A stretch of 5,910 bases of DNA, from NCBI GenBank assembly GCA_937900425.1, contig CALCDT010000337.1, forward strand, positions 1 through 5,910. The letters are read 5' to 3'. Shown in pieces: positions 1 through 5,360 of this stretch. The translations under genes and the position numbers were made by a program. This DNA comes from an uncultured Alphaproteobacteria bacterium (GTDB lineage: Bacteria > Pseudomonadota > Alphaproteobacteria > Rhizobiales > Pleomorphomonadaceae). Every line of letters begins with the position of its first letter. Position 1 is the first letter of the stretch. A model generated the notes under the pieces. That model was not told the DNA's origin. It worked only from the letters and a program-made list of their open reading frames with translations, and ran no database searches.

Positions 1-351
1 CGCCGCCAGCGCCTTGCCGGCCACCTCGACGAAGAGATCGCCGCCCGCCTCGACATAGGCGGCAGTGCGCTGGGGCCAGTCGCGCGGCTCCAGATACCAT
101 TCCAGCGGGCGGGCCGTGTGGCGTTGCCGGATCCCGGTGCTGGCGAAGACACCCGACATCGTCTCGGAGCGGGCGAAGATGTCGGCGAAGATGTGGTGCA
201 TGACCGAGGCCGCATCGGCCTGTGCGATCGTGTGGGGCGGGGTGGCCGTCTCCAGGGAAATCAGTCCCGCCCGGCTTCCGCCGGGACGCCGGCGGTGTGC
301 CGCGAAACGGGGCGCTCCGGTTGCTCCGGTGGCGGTTGTGGTCGTGAGCAT
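1..351 (-). CDS. Type III polyketide synthase (chalcone/stilbene synthase-like), N-terminal part, truncated by the window edge
   Basis: This frame is open from an ATG at 351 to the window edge, giving 117 residues of a family usually about 350 long. Type III polyketide synthases are soluble homodimers that condense malonyl-CoA units onto an acyl-CoA starter to make pyrones, resorcinols or phloroglucinols. Residues 30-48 (LISLETATPPHTIAQADAA) match the start of the family fold. They are followed by VFASTGIRQRH (68-78), EWYLEPRDW (84-92) and a Y-x-EAG helix (99-103), the typical chalcone-synthase N-terminal order. The catalytic Cys-His-Asn residues lie beyond the edge, so activity and product cannot be judged. 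The first 29 residues are a Thr/Ala/Gly/Arg-rich extension. An in-frame stop near 450, with no ATG, GTG or TTG between it and 351, makes this ATG the likely start, although its ribosome-binding site is weak. It is transcribed away from the VOC gene. Confidence 0.82.
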   Translation of the reverse strand, partial: MLTTTTATGATGAPRFAAHRRRPGGSRAGLISLETATPPHTIAQADAASVMHHIFADIFARSETMSGVFASTGIRQRHTARPLEWYLEPRDWPQRTAAYVEAGGDLFVEVAGKALAA

Positions 352-699
352 GACGACACCCAGATGCTCCGCCGGCGTGTCGGTCGCGGCGGTTGCGCGG
401 CTCGGCGATGACGGGAAGCCCGCTCGTCGAGGGTGCCTGCCTCACGTACGGACCCGCAGTCGTAATGGCGGCGGTCAGCGGGGGGACGGGAGGCGCGGCC
501 TCTGCGTGAGATGTGCACCCGTTGCGAGCACCGCGTAATACCGCTGCGTGTATCGCCGCCTCCTCCATCGACGTGAGGATTTCAGACTTTGGTATGAGGT
601 CCCGGGTCCGCAACGGCCGGCCGTCCGTGAGCGGAGGCCCCTCCGGCACCGAACTTTCGCTGCCGTTGTCGGCTCCGCCCCGCCGGCGTCGTCCTAGGT

Positions 700-787
700 G
701 CATCCCCGCGGATCGACGCGATCCGCAGGGGGTGCCCGAGCTTGCGAACTCGGGACGATCCCGATCGACCGGACGGTACCCGGGATC
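700..787 (+). promoter_or_regulatory. Highly structured leader of the VOC gene: three consecutive hairpins
   Basis: Three inverted repeats follow one another. Hairpin A (700-735) has 16 base pairs, including one G-U, a bulged A at 727 and an ACG triloop at 716-718; its core arms are GCGGATCG (708-715) and CGATCCGC (719-726). Hairpin B pairs CCCGAG (735-740) with CTCGGG (749-754). Hairpin C pairs GATCCCG (757-763) with CGGGATC (781-787). CGGG at 751-754 can instead pair with CCCG at 760-763, which would break both B and C. The ribosome-binding site begins 19 bases after hairpin C. This could be an RNA leader controlling VOC expression, or palindromic operators in DNA. No known riboswitch class was recognised. 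Confidence 0.5.
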
Positions 788-805
788 CCCCGAAGCGCAG
801 CAACG

Positions 806-814
806 AAAGGAGGT
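806..814 (+). promoter_or_regulatory. Near-perfect Shine-Dalgarno for the VOC gene
   Basis: AAAGGAGGT is almost fully complementary to the 3' end of 16S rRNA. Its GGAGG core ends five bases before the ATG at 819. It is the strongest ribosome-binding site in the window and fixes the VOC start, although the reading frame stays open upstream to about 513. Confidence 0.85.
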
Positions 815-818
815 CCCC

Positions 819-1244
819 ATGGCAAAGATGATCTTCGTCAACCTGCCCGTCGCCGATCTCGACCGGGCGGTCGCCTTCTACGAGGCGATCGGGGCGGTGA
901 AGAACCCGCGCTTCTCCGACGCCACGGCCGCCTGCATGGTGTTCTCCGACACCATCCACGCGATGCTGCTCACACACGCCAAGTTCCGCCAGTTCACGTC
1001 CAAGGCGATCCCCGACGCCCGCCAGACGTGCGAGGTGATGATCGCCCTCAACGTCGACAGCCGCGCCGAGGCGGACGCGATCGTCGGTCGCGGCGCCGAC
1101 GCCGGCGGCCGCGCCGACCCCAATCCCGTCCAGGATCTCGGCTTCATGTACAACCGGACCGTCGAGGATCCCGACGGCCACGTCTGGGAGATCTTCTGGA
1201 TGGACCCGGCGTTCGCCCAGCCCGCCGAGGCGGACGCCGCCTGA
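819..1244 (+). CDS. VOC (glyoxalase/bleomycin-resistance fold) family protein
   Basis: This encodes 141 residues, the usual length of a single-domain VOC protein of two beta-alpha-beta-beta-beta modules. Module 1 starts MIFVNLPVADLDRAVAFYEA (4-23), the typical strand plus helix, and continues with ACMVFSDTIHAMLLT (38-52). Module 2 ends EDPDGHVWEIFWMDP (116-130), the standard VOC C-terminal strand, in which E124 sits at the conserved metal-ligand position. The first ligand position, usually His or Glu, is Asn8, so the metal site is not a textbook glyoxalase I site. Relatives are often labelled lactoylglutathione lyase without proof; the function is unknown beyond binding a small molecule or acting in glyoxalase-like chemistry. 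It is probably cytosolic, as no signal peptide is visible. The ATG is chosen for its strong ribosome-binding site and because the fold begins directly after it. It is a stand-alone gene, divergent from the polyketide synthase and convergent with the sugar operon. Confidence 0.9.
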   Translation: MAKMIFVNLPVADLDRAVAFYEAIGAVKNPRFSDATAACMVFSDTIHAMLLTHAKFRQFTSKAIPDARQTCEVMIALNVDSRAEADAIVGRGADAGGRADPNPVQDLGFMYNRTVEDPDGHVWEIFWMDPAFAQPAEADAA

Positions 1245-1332
1245 CGGCCCTCAGGCCGACACCGCGCACCGAGTACGTGAGGCCGCGGACGGTGCTGCCG
1301 GGCCGCTCTGCCCTTCGTCAGCGTCGCCACGC

Positions 1333-1386
1333 GCCGCCGGCGATCTCCGGCGGCCCCCACCGCCCTGGCCCAGAGGCCGGGGCGGT
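1333..1386. terminator. Tandem GC-rich hairpins between convergent genes, probable two-way terminator
   Basis: Hairpin 1 pairs GCCGCCGG (1333-1340) with CCGGCGGC (1347-1354) around a six-base loop. Hairpin 2 pairs ACCGCCC (1359-1365) with GGGCGGT (1380-1386), then GGCC (1367-1370) with GGCC (1375-1378) around the loop CAGA. They start 88 bases after the VOC stop and 28 bases after the kinase stop on the opposite strand. Neither arm is followed by a T-run, so this is not a classic intrinsic terminator; the call rests on position and stem strength. A weaker five-pair hairpin lies just after the VOC stop at 1245-1258. Confidence 0.45.
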
Positions 1387-1414
1387 ACTCGTGAACGGAC
1401 GGAGGCGACGGGCG

Positions 1415-2359
1415 TCAGCCCTTCGTCCGCCAGGTGTTCATCATCTCGAGGGTGTGCTCGAACGACCGCACGCCGGCGTCGGAGCCGAGGCCACCGGCGA
1501 CGAGACCGGCCGTCGCCTGGGCGAAGCGCACCGCCTTCTCCGGATCGAAGCGGTGGTGGAGCGCGGCGATGAATCCCGCGTCGAAGGCGTCGCCGCAACC
1601 CGTCGTGTCGACCACGTCGATGTCGAAGGCCGGCACGGCGAGGCGGGTGCCGTCCCGGTGGGCGTAGTAGGCGCCGTCGCCGCCGAGCGTGAAGACGCAG
1701 GCCGTCGCCCCCTTGTCGAGATAGAACGACGCGCAGTCGGCGACGTCGTGGCGGCCCGACATGTCGCGCGCCTCCTCGATCGACGGCATGAAGTAATCGA
1801 TGTAGGGCAGCAGCGGCTCGACGATCGGCAGCGTCTCGGCGCTCGCGGCGATCAGGTCGAAGGTCACGGTGCGGCCGCGCCGCTTCGCCTCATGCAGCAG
1901 CACCCGGCTCGGCTCGCCGTCGAGCTTCTTCAGAAGCCCGGTGCCGCCGAGATGGACGATCGGCGCGTCGAACACCGTGTCGTAGGCGTCCGCCGGCACG
2001 TCGAAGTGGTCGGAGGCGCCGCGCACGTGCAGCGCCGGCCGGTCGCCGTTCGGCCGCACGTTGAGGATCGTCGCCGAGGTCGGCACGCCCGGGATCCGTT
2101 GCATCGCCGAGGTGTCGATGCCGAAACGGCCCATCCGGTCGAGAACCCAGTCCGCCTTCTCGTCGTCGCCGACCGCGCCCACCGCCAGCGCCTTCAGGCC
2201 GAGCTTGGCGACGTCGACGACGGTGCCGCCGGCGGTGCCGGCGACGGTCAGGCGGATCTCCTCGATGAACTCGACGTTGCCGCGCTCGGGGATGCGCGTG
2301 ACCGGCCGGCCGAGAATGTCGAGGATGTAGAGACCGATGACAGAGACGTCGTAGCGCAT
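1415..2359 (-). CDS. PfkB/ribokinase-family carbohydrate kinase
   Basis: This encodes 314 residues, typical of the PfkB family, which transfers phosphate from ATP to a hydroxyl of a sugar or nucleoside in the cytosol. The N-terminal strand carries DVSVIG (4-9) and DILGR. It is followed by a glycine-rich first family motif containing GTAGGTVVDVAKLGLKA and GAVGDDE. The second motif is DTTGCGDAFDAGF at 251-263, with the anion-hole Gly-Cys-Gly and catalytic base Asp257, so it should be active. A FTLGGDGAYY strand precedes it, as is usual. GGAG at 2365-2368 lies five bases before the ATG. It is the last gene of the operon, 79 bases after the isomerase, with a hairpin in the gap. The family covers ribose, fructose, deoxygluconate, nucleosides and others; the substrate cannot be assigned from sequence, but the neighbours suggest the imported sugar or its oxidised form. 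Confidence 0.92.
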   Translation of the reverse strand: MRYDVSVIGLYILDILGRPVTRIPERGNVEFIEEIRLTVAGTAGGTVVDVAKLGLKALAVGAVGDDEKADWVLDRMGRFGIDTSAMQRIPGVPTSATILNVRPNGDRPALHVRGASDHFDVPADAYDTVFDAPIVHLGGTGLLKKLDGEPSRVLLHEAKRRGRTVTFDLIAASAETLPIVEPLLPYIDYFMPSIEEARDMSGRHDVADCASFYLDKGATACVFTLGGDGAYYAHRDGTRLAVPAFDIDVVDTTGCGDAFDAGFIAALHHRFDPEKAVRFAQATAGLVAGGLGSDAGVRSFEHTLEMMNTWRTKG

Positions 2360-2395
2360 GGCGGCTCCGCGAGTGTGGCCCGTTTCACGATGTTG

Positions 2396-2416
2396 CGGCG
2401 CCGCGACCGGGCGCCG
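2396..2416 (-). promoter_or_regulatory. Intercistronic hairpin between isomerase and kinase genes
   Basis: CGGCGCC (2396-2402) pairs with GGCGCCG (2410-2416) around a seven-base loop, inside the 79-base gap between the two enzyme genes. The left arm is also part of the palindrome GCGGCGCCGC at 2395-2404. There is no T-run. It could stabilise the upstream message, cause partial termination or mark a processing site; at this GC content a chance origin is possible. Confidence 0.4.
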
Positions 2417-2438
2417 TGGAGATGGAAGCCGCGCCGCG

Positions 2439-2909
2439 TCAGCCGCCGCGGTGCTTCCGGTCGATGGCGTCCATCTTGGCGACCTTCGGGGCGGAACGGC
2501 CGCCCTGGAAATCGTTGGCGAGGAAGATGTCGGCCAGCATCTTGGCGACCGAGGTGCCGACGATCAGCTCGCCGAAGGTGATGATCTGGGCGTTGTTGGA
2601 GGCGATCGCCCGCTCCGCCGTATAGGGGTCGGTGACGCTGACGGCGCGCACGCCCGGCACCTTGTTGGCGGTGATCGCCATGCCGGCGCCGGTGCCGCAG
2701 ACGAGGATGCCGCGCTCGAACTCTCCCCGTGCGACGGCCTCGGCGACCCGCTCGCCGACGTCCGGATAGTCGACCGGGGCATCGGACTCGACGCCGAGAT
2801 CGGTGACCTCGTGGCCCCGTGCCCTCAGATGCTCGACGAGCGCATTCTTCAGCCTCAGACCCAGATGATCGGCGCCGAGGACGATCTTGCGGGCCTTGAA
2901 CTCTGCCAT
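2439..2909 (-). CDS. rpiB: RpiB/LacAB-family sugar-phosphate isomerase
   Basis: This encodes 156 residues, normal for the family of ribose-5-phosphate isomerase B, galactose-6-phosphate isomerase (LacAB) and tetrulose-phosphate isomerases, which interconvert aldose and ketose phosphates in the cytosol. Visible motifs are GADHLG near the N terminus (12-17), DYPD (47-50), ILVCGTGAGMAITANKVPG (68-86) with the expected catalytic Cys71, and the C-terminal F-x-GGRS segment (134-139). Where E. coli RpiB has a His-Asn-Asp triad carrying the ring-opening His, this protein has Ser104-Asn105-Asn106 within SNNAQIITFG. As I recall them, the erythritol-pathway isomerases EryI and DerI share that SNN form, so the rpiB symbol marks the family and not proven ribose-5-phosphate activity. 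The AGGGAG ribosome-binding site at 2916-2921 lies six bases before the ATG. It is separated by 41 bases and a hairpin from the ATPase gene upstream. Confidence 0.93.
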   Translation of the reverse strand: MAEFKARKIVLGADHLGLRLKNALVEHLRARGHEVTDLGVESDAPVDYPDVGERVAEAVARGEFERGILVCGTGAGMAITANKVPGVRAVSVTDPYTAERAIASNNAQIITFGELIVGTSVAKMLADIFLANDFQGGRSAPKVAKMDAIDRKHRGG

Positions 2910-2922
2910 GGCTCTCTCCCTG

Positions 2923-2941
2923 CGGCGGCCGCGGGCCGCCG
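2923..2941 (-). promoter_or_regulatory. Intercistronic hairpin between ATPase 2 and isomerase genes
   Basis: CGGCGGCC (2923-2930) pairs perfectly with GGCCGCCG (2934-2941) around a three-base loop, filling almost half of the 41-base gap. In the transcript it ends one base before the isomerase ribosome-binding site (AGGGAG, 2916-2921). It marks the change from coupled transporter genes to enzyme genes and may tune the two parts by RNA stability or initiation. Confidence 0.45.
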
Positions 2942-2950
2942 TCGCTGACC

Positions 2951-4012
2951 TCAGCCGATGCGGCGGCCGTCGGCGAACAGCATCACCCGCTCGCGCGGGA
3001 AGGCGAGATGCACGGTCTCGCCGCGCCGCGCCGGCGGCCGGCCGTCGGTCTTGACCTTGACGACGATGTCCCCGACCCGGACCTTGGTGAGGAAGCGCCC
3101 GGCGATGCCGACCGCCTGGTCGACGAGGACGCCGGCGATGCTGCCCGGCGTCGGCGCGCCGGTCATCATCACCTGCTCCGGGCGGATGCCGACGGTCAGC
3201 TTGTCGCCCGATGTCCCCGCCGGCGCCGGCAGCGGCTCGATCAGGATCGGCGCCGATATGCGCCCGTCGGCGAGTGTCGCCGGCACGAAGTTCATGCCGG
3301 GATTGCCGAGGAACCAGCCGCCGAACGCCGTCGTCGGGTCGTTGTAGAGCAACCGCGGCGGATCGCACTGGACGATGCGGCCCGCCTGCATCAGCGCGAT
3401 CCGGTCTGCGAGCGTCATCGCCTCGGTCTGGTCGTGGGTGACGTAGACGATCGTCTGCTTCAGCCGCGTCGTCACCTCCTTGAAGGCGCGGATCAGCTGC
3501 AACTTCGAGTAGACCTCGACGTTGGTCGTCGGCTCGTCGAACAGGACGATCTCGGAGTGGCGGGCGACGGCGCGGCCGACGGCCACCTTCTGGCGGTTGC
3601 CGGCGTCGAGATCCTCGATGTAGGCGCCGGCGAAGCCGCGCATGCCGAGCACGTCGAGTACCTCGTCGACGCGGCGCTGTGCCTCGGCCGATGAGACGCC
3701 GCGGTCGCTCTTCAGCGGCAGCGCGATGTTCTCGGCGACGGTCAGCGTCGGGTACATCACCGGGTACTGGAAGACCATGCCGACATTGCGGACGCTCGGC
3801 GCCAGCCCGGTGACGTCGCGGTTGCCGAAGAGGATGCGCCCGGTCGTCGGCGTCTCGAGCCCGGCGATCATCCGCATCAGTGTGGTCTTGCCGCAGCCCG
3901 ACGGGCCGAGCAGGCAGGTCACCTCGCCGTCGCCGAAGCGGATGTCGAGGTCGTCGACGGCGGTGAAGCCGCCGAAGCGCTTGGTGACGTGGTCGATGAC
4001 GATCTCGGCCAT
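2951..4012 (-). CDS. ABC transporter ATPase 2, MalK/UgpC type, GlpT-like: intact Walker motifs, degenerate signature
   Basis: This encodes 353 residues, the normal length of a carbohydrate-importer ATPase with a C-terminal regulatory (TOBE-type) domain. The nucleotide-binding domain shows Walker A GPSGCGKT (36-43), Q-loop Gln82, Walker B VLFDE (156-160) with catalytic Glu160, and H-loop His193 within YVTHDQTEAM. The signature that should read LSGGQ is LDAGN (135-139), and the D-loop Asp is replaced by Glu166 in TTNVEV. The hydrolysis residues on its own face are therefore complete, while those it offers to the partner are altered. The linker FLGNPGMNF (234-242) resembles rhizobial glycerol-importer GlpT as I recall it. 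GIRPEQ (275-280) belongs to the regulatory domain. It would pair with ATPase 1 on the inner membrane face. Its ATG overlaps the stop of ATPase 1 (TGATG), implying coupled translation. Confidence 0.93.
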   Translation of the reverse strand: MAEIVIDHVTKRFGGFTAVDDLDIRFGDGEVTCLLGPSGCGKTTLMRMIAGLETPTTGRILFGNRDVTGLAPSVRNVGMVFQYPVMYPTLTVAENIALPLKSDRGVSSAEAQRRVDEVLDVLGMRGFAGAYIEDLDAGNRQKVAVGRAVARHSEIVLFDEPTTNVEVYSKLQLIRAFKEVTTRLKQTIVYVTHDQTEAMTLADRIALMQAGRIVQCDPPRLLYNDPTTAFGGWFLGNPGMNFVPATLADGRISAPILIEPLPAPAGTSGDKLTVGIRPEQVMMTGAPTPGSIAGVLVDQAVGIAGRFLTKVRVGDIVVKVKTDGRPPARRGETVHLAFPRERVMLFADGRRIG

Positions 4013-5076
4013 CAGCGCTCTCCCCGTCCGAGCCGGTCACCCGTCTGCGCGTCGAAGACGACGATCTCGGCCGGATCGATGGCGAAGGCGGTCGTCGAGG
4101 CGTAGGCGGGTGCCGGGCCGCGCACCGGCTGCGCGGTGGTCAGGGTCAGCGCCCCGCAGTCGACATAGACGACATATTCGCCGCCGAGGTCCTCGACGAG
4201 GCGAACGCGGCCGGAGCCGCCGATACCCTCCGACCCACCGAGCCGGATGCTTTCAGGCCGGATGCCGGCGACGATGCCGCGGGTCGGTCCGTTCGCAGCG
4301 ACGCGGAAGCGGAAAGGCCCCGCCTCCACCACGCCGTTCGCCAGCGTGCCCTCGATCAGGTTCGCCTGCGGGAAGCCGACGAGCGCCATCGAGCGCGCGT
4401 GAACCGGCTCGTCGTAGACCGCCTCGACGGCGTCGTGCTGAACGACCCGGCCGTCGTCGAGGACCACCAGCCGGTCGGCCATCGTCAGCGCCTCCAGGCT
4501 GTCGGAGGTGCCGTAGAGGAAGGTGGCGCGCAGCTCGGCACGCAGGGCCTTGAGGTCGTCCATCAGCTGCTCGCGCAGCTTGTAGTCGAGCCCAACGAGC
4601 GGGTCGTCGAGGATGAACACCGAGGCGTCCTTGAGCAGGCCGCGGGCGAGCGCAACGCGCTGCTTCTCGCCACCCGAGAGCTGGTCCGGCGTCTTCTTGA
4701 GCAGATGCGTGATCGACAGGATCCCGGCGGCCCGGTCGACCCGCCGCGCCGTCTCCTGCTTGTCCGCGCCGGCGAGGCTCATCGGATAGCCGATGTTGGC
4801 GGCGACAGTCAGGTGCGGATAGAGCGCGAAGCTCTGCGGCACGTAGCCGACCCGGCGGCGAGCCGGCGGCAGGTCGGTAACGTCCTCGCCAGCGAGTTCG
4901 ATGCGACCGGCGTCCGGCGCCTCGAGCCCGACGACGAGGCGGAACAGCACCGACTTGCCGGACTTCGGGGGACCGCAGAAGACGGTCAGCGTCTCCGGCT
5001 CGATCGCGAGGTCGAGCCCGTCGAACAACGTCGTCGCGCCGTAGCGCTTGGTGATGCCGCGGAAGGCGATGGACAT
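4012..5076 (-). CDS. ABC transporter ATPase 1, MalK/UgpC type, GlpS-like: intact signature, degenerate Walker B and H-loop
   Basis: This encodes 354 residues. Walker A is GPPKSGKS (35-42), fitting GxxxxGK[ST] but unlike the usual GPSGCGKT. Gln81 forms the Q-loop, and the signature LSGGE (133-137), followed by KQRVALARG, is intact. Walker B is FILDD (154-158), with Asp158 replacing the catalytic Glu. The D-loop GLDYKLRE (162-169) is intact. The H-loop His is Ser191, within YGTSDSLEAL. A regulatory domain with GIRPES (271-276) follows. The protein should bind ATP but hydrolyse it poorly at its own Walker site. Rhizobial GlpS, as I recall it, shares the LDYKLRE segment and also lacks the H-loop His, so this is probably the GlpS-like half of a two-ATPase importer. 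The ATG at 5076 is chosen because MSIAFRGITKRYG is a standard ATPase N terminus and it overlaps the upstream stop as TGATG; the frame stays open further upstream, where it overlaps the membrane-protein gene. Confidence 0.93.
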   Translation of the reverse strand: MSIAFRGITKRYGATTLFDGLDLAIEPETLTVFCGPPKSGKSVLFRLVVGLEAPDAGRIELAGEDVTDLPPARRRVGYVPQSFALYPHLTVAANIGYPMSLAGADKQETARRVDRAAGILSITHLLKKTPDQLSGGEKQRVALARGLLKDASVFILDDPLVGLDYKLREQLMDDLKALRAELRATFLYGTSDSLEALTMADRLVVLDDGRVVQHDAVEAVYDEPVHARSMALVGFPQANLIEGTLANGVVEAGPFRFRVAANGPTRGIVAGIRPESIRLGGSEGIGGSGRVRLVEDLGGEYVVYVDCGALTLTTAQPVRGPAPAYASTTAFAIDPAEIVVFDAQTGDRLGRGER

Positions 5077-5360
5077 CAGCGACCGAGCCCGGAGAGGAAC
5101 GGCACGAGGCCGATGCCGGCGAGGAAGACGAGCGCGACAAGGCACAGGATCGCGACGATCAGCACCAGGCTGCGGACGAAAGACGCGTCCTTGGGCAGGT
5201 TGCCGACGGCGATCTGCAGGATCGTCGCGGCGACGAGCAGCCGGAGCCCCCAGCGGAAGACGTCGAGATCGAAGCGCTGGGCGATCATGACGATGCCGAC
5301 GAGCATGGCCGAGAGCAGCGCGATTTCGGCGCGCTCCGGAAACGACCGCGACTTGCCCAT
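5076..5360 (-). CDS. Small three-helix membrane protein of the ABC transporter operon, family not recognised
   Basis: This encodes 94 residues, mostly hydrophobic. Likely membrane helices lie at about 11-29 (AEIALLSAMLVGIVMIAQ), 37-55 (WGLRLLVAATILQIAVGNL) and 62-88. A short basic N terminus (MGKSRSFPER) suggests that end stays in the cytoplasm. It has no signal-peptide cleavage site, catalytic motif or recognisable family motif. It sits between the permease and ATPase 1 and is joined to both by TGATG overlaps, so it is almost certainly translated with the transporter. The rhizobial glycerol importer operon also encodes a small membrane protein (GlpU, DUF2160), but I see no clear match to that family. 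A role in assembling or regulating the transporter is inference. A GTG three bases upstream (5361-5363) is an alternative start; the ATG is preferred because of GAGG just upstream and the overlap pattern. Confidence 0.8.
   Translation of the reverse strand: MGKSRSFPERAEIALLSAMLVGIVMIAQRFDLDVFRWGLRLLVAATILQIAVGNLPKDASFVRSLVLIVAILCLVALVFLAGIGLVPFLSGLGR

Larger units (their letters stand above)
352..818. other. Divergent intergenic region without a credible gene
   Basis: These 467 bases separate the leftward polyketide synthase from the rightward VOC gene and should hold both promoters. Open frames cross the region on both strands, but their translations are Arg/Pro/Ala/Gly-rich, lack recognisable motifs and look like GC-driven chance frames. 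No convincing sigma-70 pair was found. TTGTCG at 666-671 followed by CCTAGG at 693-698 is a weak candidate with over-long spacing. No GGAAC-N16/17-CGTT element of the alphaproteobacterial general stress type was seen. A short inverted repeat CGGAGG/CCTCCG lies at 632-645. The right end, 700-787, holds the inverted repeats listed separately. Confidence 0.6.

Noticed and set aside
775..789. KpnI-SmaI-BamHI-like string resembling a cloning-vector polylinker
   Set aside because: It differs from the usual polylinker by a missing G, no further vector sequence flanks it, and it is explained as the 3' arm of hairpin C.
352..818. A minus-strand frame starting near 566 with Met-Glu-Glu and running through the polyketide synthase in another frame
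   Set aside because: It overlaps the well-supported polyketide synthase frame, loses any coding character there and has no recognisable motif.
513..1244. A 243-residue N-terminally extended VOC protein
   Set aside because: The extension is low-complexity, crosses the hairpin stack and lacks motifs. The ATG at 819 has a near-perfect ribosome-binding site and begins the fold.
698..2581. A 627-codon open frame on the plus strand
   Set aside because: It overlaps the VOC gene, the terminator region and the kinase in a different frame or strand. Its translation is Arg/Pro/Gly/Ala-rich without any family motif, as expected for a shadow frame at high GC.
2439..4040. Apparent 533-residue protein ending in the isomerase, suggesting an ATPase-isomerase fusion
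   Set aside because: Its first two thirds read the ATPase 2 gene out of frame and carry no motifs. The isomerase has its own ATG, ribosome-binding site and a hairpin upstream.
5076..5360. Assignment of the small membrane protein to GlpU/DUF2160
   Set aside because: The position in the operon is suggestive, but helix sequences and spacing do not match what I recall of that family.
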